Part shown: piece after piece, positions 43,204 to 54,021 of the stretch | How the letters are laid out: the number at the start of each line of letters is the position of its first letter | Numbering within the stretch: the stretch's first letter is position 1 | NCBI GenBank assembly: GCA_013368325.1 | Contig: JAACJK010000060.1 | Coordinates: forward strand, 496,001 to 560,000 | Direction of reading: 5' to 3' | Source: Ephemerocybe angulata | Lineage: Eukaryota > Basidiomycota > Agaricomycetes > Agaricales > Psathyrellaceae | DNA length: 64,000 nucleotides | Notes under the pieces: generated by a model | What the model was told of the DNA's origin: nothing | Databases searched by the model: none | The model's input: the letters and a program-made list of their open reading frames with translations, nothing else | Translations under genes and position numbers: made by a program

Positions 43204-44680
43204 TTTGGAGCTGGACGCTGTGGAAGACGAAAGGACGTGGACGACGGTGAGGACGGGGTCTTGGGGAACGGCGACGACGACGACGAGCAAGAGCTTTCCA
43301 GTTCAAAACCCGACTCAAATCGTCTGACCCCGTAGCACTGTTTGCGTCTGTTTGTGATGTGGCCCAACTCCGATGGCCCCTGTGATCTAATCAGCGTGCT
43401 CGTTCTGGTGCTCAGAAAACGGACATTCGTAGATTTTTCATAGGTGTCTCTTCCCACGGCATCCTCCATTATCGGCCCCGGCGAGCAGAGGTGCGCCATA
43501 GCGACCCCATACCCGCCGAGACCGTGGAGGCTATCTACTGACTACTACAGGTAATCTACGGGTATGACTACGGGGCGGCGAGGACTTGGGTGACGGCGAC
43601 GACAACGACAACAAGAGCAAGGTAATATACCTCTCTGTGGGTGCGGCAAGGGTGACATAGCGACGACGACCACAGGTGCAACGGCGACGGCAACGAGAGT
43701 GGGACTGGCGGAGGGGCGGAGGGTAGGGACGGCAACAAGGCAAGCTGGGGAGGTGAGGATTATTTTTACCCAGGTTATATACCCCTACGTGCGGGCATTG
43801 TTTGTCGTACTCGCGTGCTGGCATTCAACAAACATGCTCCGGGGATACGATACGGGCGGAGTCGTTTCGTTGCCAAGTCCATTTCGCGTGCCATTTTCGG
43901 CGGTAAGTACTTAGCGTATCAATACGTGAGTCTCTCGTACTAGTAGCGCGGCCAGACCCAAGTCCAACAATAACTTGGTTTATCTTGTTCTCCCTCAAGT
44001 TCTTTTAGCCAGTAGCCAGGATAATAAACGACTTTTGTGCCTTCTCTACGACCATGAATTGTGGAGGCACCACACGGGAATGCGCGTGAAAGACCCAAGA
44101 AAGACCGCATTTGACTTGCCGGGCTTACGACTTCCGAGGCTTATCATTCGTAAGTCCATTTCTCTTTCTCATGCCGTGACGGTAGCGTCGGGTAGACACT
44201 CGTCCATCAATACATCCATTTTGCTTGGACTGCTCTCTTGCGCATTTGCGCTCTTGTGTCTGGCTGGCGTACCTGGTCATTTTCTACCTTTCTGAGAAGT
44301 GGATTTTCTACGACCGTAGCTCTTGGAGGCACCCCATACGACGGGGATGCGTGCAGCCGCGTGAGAGACCGCATTCGACTTCACCGCCGCACTTACGACT
44401 TACGAGCCAAGTCTTGATGCGACCCTGCAACATTCCGCACTCTCGTCACTCTCGGCTCCATTGCGTAAAGCCAATATTTCTAGTGTTGTGCTGGGTAGCT
44501 AGAATAAATGTACTGTACACGGATTGCTGATGTATGAACTTCCTTTGACAATATTTTGAAAGCAAGGCAACATATTTCGCGGCTCGTCTGAGGACTGACC
44601 ACCTTGGGCAACTCGAAATATGACAAGTCCATTCATGACAGCGGGCACACACAAACAGATGATGCACAGCCCATAGCCGG
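43204..44680. other. Septin upstream region, unit 1, with an imperfect direct repeat
   Basis: G/A-rich leader followed by gene-poor DNA. A segment of about 110 bases at 44042-44160 recurs imperfectly at 44300-44410. Shared blocks are CTACGACC, TGGAGGCACC, GGGATGCG or similar, GACCGCATT and CTTACGACTT. Short open frames here show no protein-like conservation. Confidence 0.45.
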
Positions 44681-44980
44681 ATGCGTCTCCCGTATTCATT
44701 TGCTGATCAATTCAGCTTTGTAGCACCGAGTCCCGTCCGGGCGGCGAGCACTCTGTCAGAATTATTCGTCTTTCTTCCCTCCTACCAAATCCCCCAGAAT
44801 ACTCCCCGTTTCCCTCCAAGCTTCCTACACCGTCCTTCCGTCCTTCCGACCTCCCCACCTTGTTTCCCGGAAGACGATATATTGTGTCGGCTCGTTGCTC
44901 ACCTCAGTACGTCGCCCAAGGCTCCAATTTCTCTCTTCGACGCACACTTATCCTGACATTGCTCTACAGTCTCGCGCCGC

Positions 44981-46560
44981 ATGCCGGTGACCGGATTCAT
45001 TTCTGTTGTGACTTCGTCATTCGCGTTGGGGGGGATCTCAGTTAGACCGGCGAGCGGCCTTCGGCGCTCGCCGCGCCCGAGGTGTATCTTTGACTCTGAT
45101 GTTTTCGGAGGGCGTCCAGAAGTTGGGGAGGTTCTGGAGGGCATCAGTAGGCTAGAATGGGCTACGGTGCGTATCGTGTTTCATACTTCGCGTCTCAAGA
45201 GCTAACACACGCCGCTCGGCGGACGAATTTCTATTGCGACTTCGTCATCCCGGGCCCCCAACTACAAGCGCAAGTCCCAGATTCCCTACGGTGCGTATCG
45301 TATTGATGTTTTGTGTCTCAAGAGCTAACACACTGACAGGCCGCTCGGCGGATGAATTTCTGTCGTGTCTTCGCCATCCCGACATCCGGTTGAATGCCAG
45401 CGCGAGACCAACCGGCCTGCGGCGCTCCCCGCGCTCCCACGAACAGTCAACTTCGCCTTCAAGACAGTTCCAGCAGCTGGAAAGGGGGCTCAGTGGGCTG
45501 AAATATGCCAAGGTGCGTCTCAGCCATAGTCCTCGTCGTTCCACCAGCTCACCACCACACCCATATCCCACACGGCGCTCGGCGGACGCAATTCTGTTGC
45601 GTCTTCACCATCCCGACGACCAGAATGCCAGCGCGACACCCAGATTCCCGAGCCCATCCCGTACGTTACCCCATTTTCTTGGACCTACGTACTGACAATA
45701 TCTGGACAATAGCCATCATCACGTACCAAGACTTGGCTCAGGGGACGATTTCCCTTGCGACTTCGCCATCATCGCCATCAAGCACGCCAAATGAATTGGC
45801 GCGTCACTCTGGAGATCCTGCGAGCATCCTCCGGATGCTCGACACCTCGTCAGGCCAGTCCATGCCCACCCCATAGCTCACGCTGCCACACCCCTCTCAC
45901 GGGATTCATTTCGATAGTGTATTTGTCATCCGGACGCGCAAAGCGACCACAGAGCCCCCACGAACCGCGCCGCCATCCTCTCGGCTCTACAAAGGCCAAA
46001 ATAACCTTCGGGCCATGTCTACCCTCGTTGTGGTGAGCATACGCAGGCCCCCAGAGTTGTGCGCTACGCCCCGTACGTCAATTTCGCTCGCGTTCGCTTT
46101 GACACCACCTCACGATCCATCAATTCACCAGGGCGTCCACAATCCCATCCAAATTCGCCCCATCCTCGCACCCACCCCCTCCACAGCCATTGCCAAGCCC
46201 AGCTCTTCAAGCCTCTCGCGGGATTCATTTCTATCGTGATCTCGCGATCCCGGCACCGACGCAAGACGACCATTCCTGCGCCGCCATCCCAATTGGGATA
46301 TTTCCACCTTCCGTCATCGTGCGGTACGTCACTCTCCTCTCGCTATCTCGGACCTGCATTTACGAAAAAGCCACGTAGACCATTCGAAAATCGATCTCAA
46401 GTCGCCAGTAAGTCGTTTCTGCATGATGTGCGAGGAATTTCCATTGAATACACGCCATTTAGCTCGCCACGGCCCACCAAATATCCCAGCCGCCTCAGGG
46501 TGTCATTCTCGTATCTCGTAAGTCACTCTTTGCGCCCATTCATGCCTAATAATTGATTGA
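44981..46560 (+). repeat. Ladder of duplicated exon-like modules (GFIS module), unit 1
   Basis: Seven or eight imperfect copies of a short module, translating roughly as GFISVVTSSS, at about 44990, 45217, 45343, 45573, 45741, 45893 and 46212. They sit between GT-AG intron-like spacers. Two spacers, near 45170 and 45290, both start GTGCGTATCGT and both contain TCTCAAGAGCTAACACAC. Flanking coding-like text is duplicated too (SGLRRSPRP against TGLRRSPRS, and SRLEWAT against SGLKYAK, each before GTGCGT). This looks like a gene built or decayed by tandem exon duplication. No start codon or complete frame could be assembled. Confidence 0.45.
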
Positions 46561-47979
46561 GAATTGTTTCTGCGGTCACGGTGTCACCCTCACACTCGAC
46601 AAATCTGCGCTATTTCGGTAAGCGAACACCTTATTTACCTACGCGATCATTCTGACGCAACATTCATATAGGGACAGCATATCACCCATATCACCCCTGC
46701 CGGGATGCCATATCACCAGGGTACGTTCGCTCGCTCTATGTACTAATTGATTAATACTTACCGCCTGACGACGCAGAGACCACCGGAGGTGTGTGGTGCA
46801 GCCAATGGGCCCGCGCATTTCATCATGCCAGCCTCCGGTTTCCGACGTCCCCTGGTCTGGCCCCGGGACAAAAATAGAGTACACACACCTACGTAACCGT
46901 CTCCTCCATAGTTTAGTCGTAGTCAGTCGTAGTCCCGTTCCCAGAAACGCCACCGAGGCGAAGGCCAAGCCCGCCAGGGATTGACCCCGAAGTTTGAAGT
47001 GTAGCCTCATGCGGCACATTCATTCAACTTCCACGGTCAATCCCGAGGCGTGTAGGACGCGTAGTGTACACATATCGTATACTTAGTACCTTTTCACACC
47101 AATATATTGCCTTGAAATTAAACAGATGGTCCGAAAAGCGAGGGTATGACGCAACGCAAAACTAAGCGCCTACGGGCGCTTAATCGTCGCGCGCGATTTC
47201 TGTCCTCATTTCTGCTCATTCAAGGTCACTTGAAGTGTAGTATAGAGCTATAAATGCTGTGATAGCCATTGGATATGTCCTAGAACTCAAAGTTACTCGC
47301 CAAAAGCTGGCCAAGCCCTCAGGGGAACCTAATGCAACTTTCTGTCAAATAGCGCGAAAAGTTCACTCTCGCACGGAACACCCAGTCACAATTTTGAACT
47401 AATCAAGTATCTTATCGTAGTTGTAGTAAAGGACACCTACTTATCTAGGTCTGGTTATTGCGATGCATTGCCGTAGTACATGTGTGATAGACTTACACGT
47501 CCAACAACACGAATGTCAAAGATTGCGCACGTTCACAGAGTGAGCGACTTTGGGTTTAATGCAAGCTATCGCGAATTCTGATATATTACTCCATCTAATA
47601 TGGGTTGATATCGGTCCACTATTAGTGCATTCATGGCAGTCCCCAGTGTTGAAATAGAACGGGATGCTTGAAACGCGGTTTTGTGAAATAAGCGCCCAAT
47701 TTGACGAAGTCGACCGTGTTCAATCTCTCGGACAATTCCAGGCATGTACATACGTAGCGTTGACACACCTATGTATTCTGTAAATAGATAAGCGTGCGAC
47801 GGGCCCATGCATCGAGTTACATGGGCACATTTACATTACGCTCGCCAAGCACCAAGTCCACCAACACCGTCTCACACGCACGGCACTGTTGTGTGCGATC
47901 CATGCACATAACGTACATTCAAGGGCTATCTACAGCCGGTAGTATGACAGCTGTCAGCCCCGTGAGCGAATATCTCTGT
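46561..47979. other. Gene-poor part of unit 1 with a palindromic TAAGCGCC site
   Basis: At 47163-47182 the arms TAAGCGCC and GGCGCTTA face each other across 4 bases. A further TAAGCGCCC is at 47689-47697. Open frames of 60-126 codons have no motifs. Confidence 0.45.
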
Positions 47980-48429
47980 TCAAATGTCTGAACTTTCGCT
48001 CGGGGCAACCGCAAGCCTTAGACACCGTTTTCCTCGTAGACCAAGAAATACAGGTCTATTCGAGACCCCAGCACCATCATATACATACCCATAATTAGGG
48101 GTAACTACTCCGCTACTCACCGGTGCATCCCCCATCCCAGGGCGACCAAGATCTTCGATGCACGGTTGCATTCCGGCACCCTTCTCCTCCTCCTCCCGTT
48201 CATTCAATCCCTTCGTTTCAACGAGATCCGTTCCTGGGCTAGGCTGGCTTGGCATGCCGACAGAACACACACGTGATGGATTAAGGCTGTCAGAAATGCC
48301 ATTCCCCAGGGAAAATTTGCGAGTGAGCGAATCGGAGGAGAGGATGTGCGACGTAAGGCGTAGAAAGACGGGACTTGGCTCGAAATAACTCTCGGCGGAG
48401 GGCTGGGGATTGGGTAAGTCTCGGAACAT
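47980..48429 (-). CDS. Hypothetical 149-residue protein (unit 1)
   Basis: Open frame starting at ATG 48429, about 60 bases from a TATATA that is palindromic and so can serve both strands. The product begins MFRDLPNPQPSAESYFEPSP and has a Ser/Pro-rich, partly acidic (EREEEEKG) composition. It ends SESSDI. No domain recognised. A GTGAGT inside (about 48120) could be a donor, so the true C-terminus may differ. The identical frame occurs in unit 2 at 57021-57470; because the units are recent copies this is not independent evidence of selection. Confidence 0.35.
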   Translation of the reverse strand: MFRDLPNPQPSAESYFEPSPVFLRLTSHILSSDSLTRKFSLGNGISDSLNPSRVCSVGMPSQPSPGTDLVETKGLNEREEEEKGAGMQPCIEDLGRPGMGDAPVSSGVVTPNYGYVYDGAGVSNRPVFLGLRGKRCLRLAVAPSESSDI

Positions 48430-48488
48430 ACTGGGTGAGCTCGGATAGGGCGGATAGGATGCGAAGGGTGGTGTGCGGATCGGAGGGG

Positions 48489-48494
48489 TATATA
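48489..48494 (+). promoter_or_regulatory. TATA box of the orphan spliced gene, unit 1
   Basis: GGTATATAGG followed by G-rich then pyrimidine-rich leader sequence, typical of a fungal core promoter. The copy in unit 2 is at 57530-57535. Confidence 0.45.
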
Positions 48495-49148
48495 GGATGG
48501 GGGGATGGGGTCGGGATTTTGCATTCCATCATCACCCTTTCCTTCCCTTTCACATTCTATCCATTCTCGCATTGAGATCTATTTCTTCACTCATTTATCT
48601 CGCCCACTCCATTCGCTCGTCTCCGTCATTATTGCCCTCGTCGTCTTCAACGACGAGCTCGCGGTGAGTACGATGTTTGGTCCTTGATCTTTTCCCCTCT
48701 GCTTCCACATTCTGTCCATTTTCACATCTAGATTTAATTTCTCATTCATTTCCACATCTACTCCATTCACTCCTCGCCCGCATTATTGTTGTTGTCGACG
48801 AGTTCGCAGTGAGTACGATGCCCCTGCCTCGGTGTGACTGATGTCACTGACCTTCTCCCCGCTTACCAGTCACACTCCATCCTTCCTTTCCCCCATCTTT
48901 CACCTCCGCCTCTCATTGTCAAATTGTCGAAGCTCGACGACGACGACGGCCTCTACTCGGGTAAGTCAAATTTCTATTGCCTAGCCCTACTTACTCATTT
49001 CTACCTTTAGGTCGAGCTCACTGTGGGCAACGACGAGCTCCGACTCACCACCACCGGCGCATGACGACGACGGCAAATTCTACCCGACCAAGTAAGTTTT
49101 TTGTTGTCTACAATACATCTCAGGTTACTGACTACTTCCTAACATTAG

Positions 49149-50426
49149 CCCGAGCTCGCTCTCGAGCACGATGTGCTCAGGTGCACTTCACCGTCGAGCG
49201 AAGGCTCAAACATCGGTTGGAAGGTACAGGTAAGCTACGTTGACTTCGAAGCAATATTTACTCTGGCACTGGCTAGATATCATTAGTGCGAGCACCCTGT
49301 GGCCAACGACGAGCTCCAACACTCGACTCACCAGCACCGTCGCATTGCCCAGAGGTACGTACACCCACACTCCACCTCTCGATTCACGCTGACCGTGCCT
49401 TTGTTCAGATACTCTGACCTGGGCTGTGACGGTGGCTCCCAGCCGTTGGCGCAGGTGTGTACACGATATTCGTCGTATGAAGAATTACTGACCTCTCGTA
49501 GCCTCCCGACGTCGTCCACCAGCGCAGAATTCCGTCGGCAAATCCACCTGCGCCGTACCCAGCTTGCACACCCAGCAACTTTCATCCCCAGGCCCTCTCG
49601 TCACGTCTCGAGCACAGACCCTTGCAACGCCGGTACGTCGACCCTCGTTCGTTGCGCCGGAGTGGGAGATTATGGCAGAAACCCGTAAGTCGAGCTCATT
49701 TTCCCGAGTACTCGACTCGTTGTGCACCACAGATTCATGTTATAACTCAATGGGACACTGGGGAACGAGTTTACGGGGTGGGAGCCGCTGGGAGACCGGA
49801 CTATGGTACGTATTACACTCACCTATAGTCATGGACGTTGCACTGACCTATTCCAGCTCTCGCGCAACGTAAACGACGTCTGGGCCGACGCCAGTCGGTC
49901 GGCGCATGCTGCGCACTTGCCCGGAGCACCGCCAAGCTGCGCTTCGAGTCGAAACATGCGTATCCAAGCCTCAGGACCGCCGTTTTGGCTTCTGGTCGCC
50001 TCGGGAGGCCGTGGCGAGCAAGGGATGGGTCTGGGGCCTTCGTGAGTCCCTCTGCAGCATACTCGAGACGACGTGCTCACTCATTCACAGTTCACACATC
50101 ACGGCGTTCGCGCACGAGCTCGCAAGGGGACAGCAAGGTCAGAAGTCCGGGCTCCTCAAGCTACATTCGTCGTGGTCGTGCGACAGGTCTGGGTCTCGGG
50201 AGGTGCGTGCTATCGTTGTGCTCGAACGCACAGTACTCACCGTTTGGCAGCACACCCAACACGCCGTAGGCATCCCTCATCCGCCGCCCTCAACAGCCTG
50301 CTCTCGCCGGCACTCTGCCTAACCGTGCGCGAGCTCACAGTCGCCGGGTGGCCGGTGCTCGACTCACTTGCTCGTTTCTCGGTCTATTGGAAGGCGCGGT
50401 TGCGTGGAGGGGCTGGCGTAGAATAG
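49149..50426 (+). CDS. Orphan seven-exon gene, 5' end unresolved (unit 1)
   Basis: Seven exons with proper GT-AG introns of about 45-60 bases stay in one frame: 49149-49229, 49287-49354, 49409-49454, 49502-49684, 49733-49805, 49857-50041 and 50091-50426 (stop). That is 972 coding bases. Product samples: CEHPVANDELQHSTHQHRRI, YSDLGCDGGSQPLAQ, HVITQWDTGERVYGVGAAGR, TVRELTVAGWPVLDSLARF. It is Arg/Ala-rich with no known domain. Upstream (48640-49120) lie four shorter exon-like pieces sharing a VxNDEL-type motif. One of them contains an in-frame TGA, and no ATG precedes the chain. It is either a gene with a missing start, a non-AUG start, or a decaying gene or spliced noncoding RNA. Confidence 0.42.
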
Positions 50427-50627
50427 CACGATGTATATTATGTATTTGTTATGCTAATATACAGTGGTTGGGCGAGACCGGAGTGTGCGAGTCGGCGACG
50501 TACCTGTAGCGTTCGGATTGTGCCCCAAGTGCACTGCAAGATGGGCTTCTGAGTGCTTGAACTCTGCGTGCCGGTCGGTGATGCTGATGTCGTTGGGTGT
50601 GGCACGGCAGACTTGAGCCCACACCGC

Positions 50628-50666
50628 CAGCAGAGCAAGGTGCGTTGAACGCACCTTGCTCTGCTG
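50628..50666. repeat. 39-nt near-perfect palindrome at the unit 1/2 junction
   Basis: Left arm CAGCAGAGCAAGGTGCGTT, one spacer base G, and right arm exactly complementary. It lies between the orphan gene stop and the next septin 3' end. The copy at the unit 2/3 junction is 59670-59708. It is absent upstream of the first septin. Confidence 0.9.
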
Positions 50667-50823
50667 AGCGCGGCCAAGCCAACGTTGTCTTGGGTGTGCG
50701 GCGGCTGGCGTCCTTCGTGCAGATCGAGGGCAGGCGAGAGACGGCGGATGGGCACTCGCGTCGTGCTCGTGTTGGCTGCAGGAGATCAGACGTGCGGGAA
50801 TAACAAAAAAGAAATCTTCGTGC

Positions 50824-52244
50824 TCATCGCGTTCCACGCCCGTACCCAACCTGCAGGTTGTCCAGCTCGGCCTCGAGGCTCTTGATCGCGCTGTGGGCGT
50901 GCTCGAGGTCCTTGTTGAGACGATCTCTCTCGGCAATAAGCTGCAGGGAGCCGATTAGTACCCGCACAATGCACTAGAACGATGCCACGTACATGCTGTT
51001 CCCACTGCCTGAACCTGGCTTCCTCGGCCTTGACCTGCTCGGTGAACTTCTTCCGGAGGGCCTCCTCCTCCTCCTTGAACTTGGGGTTGTCGAGCTTCTT
51101 GACCTTGGCCTCGCCGAACTTGCGCGTCTCCATCTGCTGCTGCCTGTAGTTCTCGTAGTGCGAGTCCTCGGTCGTCGAGATGAGGTCGAGCATGTGCGTG
51201 CGGATGAGAAGCGAGCGGAGCTTCTTGAAGTCGCAGTGGTTCTCGTTCTCGACCTCGGCGACACCCCAGATGTACTCGCGACCCTTGACGGTTCTTCCGT
51301 CTGCGGTCTTCACGTCCTCTGTCGACCCGATGATGGAGAAGGGAATGGCCTCAATGAGCATCTGAGCGTGCTCTGCATTCTCGTCATCGTCCAGGGGCGG
51401 CGTGTAGATGCGGATGCCCTGCGCCTGGATCACCTCGCGAACCTGAAAAGTCGTCAGTTGATAAGCTCGCATTATTTACGTCTGACGTACACGTTGCTTG
51501 AAGGTGAAGAGGTCGTTCTGGGTGAGGGTGTCGGCCTTGGCGACGACGGGAATGAGGTTGACGCGCGTTCCCAGGCGCTTCATGACCTCGATGTCGAGCG
51601 GCTTGAGGCTGAAAAAACGTCAACTTTTCGACCTCCTAAGACCGTGATGCGTACTTACGTGTGCCCGGTGGGCCTGATGAAGTAGAGACAGGCGTGGACG
51701 CGCAAGTCCGTCTTTTCGCTCCGCTGGGGCTGCTGCTCCTGGCGCATATACGCCTCGTGCTGGTCGTCGATGAACTCGACGATGGGCAGCCACGAGTCGC
51801 GGTTGTTGACGTAGTCGCCGAAGCCGGGGTGTCGATGACGGTGAGCTTGACCTTGAACTGCTTCTCCTCGAGCTCGGCCTTGATGATCTCGACCTCCGTG
51901 AGCTTGTCCATCTGCTTCACATGGCGCCTGCTGTAGTTCTTGGGCGGCGAGAGCTCCGTCGAGAACAGCGTGTTGATGAGCGTGGTCTTGCCCAGCCCGG
52001 ATTCGCCTGTGCGTTGCGTTAGTGACGATGAGCGTCGAGGACGCTGCTGACGACGAGTACGCACCGACGACCATGATTGTGAAGTGCGCCCCGCGCTTGG
52101 CTACAATCTTATGCCTCTAGACGACGGTAGAACGCGTCAGACTCCGCTGTTGGGGCCAGCAGAACATCCAGCAGAACATACCTGGTTCGGGAGGTTGGCA
52201 ATACCAATGCCGTCAGTGGGAGGAGAGGTGGTAAGGGCAGACAT
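50824..52244 (-). pseudogene. cdc3: Septin, Cdc3/AspB class (copy 2), frameshifted in G3
   Basis: Same six-exon layout as copy 1. A one-base deletion near 51825 shortens the G run complementary to the DTPG codons. After LTVIDTP the frame reads ASATTSTT instead of GFGDYV. The G3 switch and everything after it would be lost. The C-terminal exon, if read, ends GYGRGTR as in copy 3. Because the deletion lies in a homopolymer inside a near-identical repeat, an assembly or sequencing error is a serious alternative. Confidence 0.75.
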
Positions 52245-54021
52245 TTTGGAGCTGGACGCTGTGGAAGACGAAAGGACGTGGACGACGGTGAGGACGGGGT
52301 CTTGGGGAACGGCGACGACGACGACGAGCAAGAGCTTTCCAGTTCAAAACCCGACTCAAATCGTCTGACCCCGTAGCACTGTTTGCGTCTGTTTGTGATG
52401 TGGCCCAACTCCGATGGCCCCTGTGATCTAATCAGCGTGCTCGTTCTGGTGCTCAGAAAACGGACATTCGTAGATTTTTCATAGGTGTCTCTTCCCACGG
52501 CATCCTCCATTATCGGCCCCGGCGAGCAGAGGTGCGCCATAGCGACCCCATACCCGCCGAGACCGTGGAGGCTATCTACTGACTACTACAGGTAATCTAC
52601 GGGTATGACTACGGGGCGGCGAGGACTTGGGTGACGGCGACGACAACGACAACAAGAGCAAGGTAATATACCTCTCTGTGGGTGCGGCAAGGGTGACATA
52701 GCGACGACGACCACAGGTGCAACGGCGACGGCAACGAGAGTGGGACTGGCGGAGGGGCGGAGGGTAGGGACGGCAACAAGGCAAGCTGGGGAGGTGAGGA
52801 TTATTTTTACCCAGGTTATATACCCCTACGTGCGGGCATTGTTTGTCGTACTCGCGTGCTGGCATTCAACAAACATGCTCCGGGGATACGATACGGGCGG
52901 AGTCGTTTCGTTGCCAAGTCCATTTCGCGTGCCATTTTCGGCGGTAAGTACTTAGCGTATCAATACGTGAGTCTCTCGTACTAGTAGCGCGGCCAGACCC
53001 AAGTCCAACAATAACTTGGTTTATCTTGTTCTCCCTCAAGTTCTTTTAGCCAGTAGCCAGGATAATAAACGACTTTTGTGCCTTCTCTACGACCATGAAT
53101 TGTGGAGGCACCACACGGGAATGCGCGTGAAAGACCCAAGAAAGACCGCATTTGACTTGCCGGGCTTACGACTTCCGAGGCTTATCATTCGTAAGTCCAT
53201 TTCTCTTTCTCATGCCGTGACGGTAGCGTCGGGTAGACACTCGTCCATCAATACATCCATTTTGCTTGGACTGCTCTCTTGCGCATTTGCGCTCTTGTGT
53301 CTGGCTGGCGTACCTGGTCATTTTCTACCTTTCTGAGAAGTGGATTTTCTACGACCGTAGCTCTTGGAGGCACCCCATACGACGGGGATGCGTGCAGCCG
53401 CGTGAGAGACCGCATTCGACTTCACCGCCGCACTTACGACTTACGAGCCAAGTCTTGATGCGACCCTGCAACATTCCGCACTCTCGTCACTCTCGGCTCC
53501 ATTGCGTAAAGCCAATATTTCTAGTGTTGTGCTGGGTAGCTAGAATAAATGTACTGTACACGGATTGCTGATGTATGAACTTCCTTTGACAATATTTTGA
53601 AAGCAAGGCAACATATTTCGCGGCTCGTCTGAGGACTGACCACCTTGGGCAACTCGAAATATGACAAGTCCATTCATGACAGCGGGCACACACAAACAGA
53701 TGATGCACAGCCCATAGCCGGATGCGTCTCCCGTATTCATTTGCTGATCAATTCAGCTTTGTAGCACCGAGTCCCGTCCGGGCGGCGAGCACTCTGTCAG
53801 AATTATTCGTCTTTCTTCCCTCCTACCAAATCCCCCAGAATACTCCCCGTTTCCCTCCAAGCTTCCTACACCGTCCTTCCGTCCTTCCGACCTCCCCACC
53901 TTGTTTCCCGGAAGACGATATATTGTGTCGGCTCGTTGCTCACCTCAGTACGTCGCCCAAGGCTCCAATTTCTCTCTTCGACGCACACTTATCCTGACAT
54001 TGCTCTACAGTCTCGCGCCGC

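Larger units (their letters stand above)
41778..50823. repeat. Tandem unit 1 of the 9.04-kb septin-containing array
   Basis: First of at least three head-to-tail copies. Matching landmarks recur at constant offsets of 9,041-9,042 bases, for example 43203 to 52244 (septin ATG) and 50426 to 59468 (orphan gene stop). From about 42,290 on, the only differences from unit 2 that I noticed are single-base ones. The first 500 bases (septin 3' end) are clearly more diverged. Confidence 0.92.
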
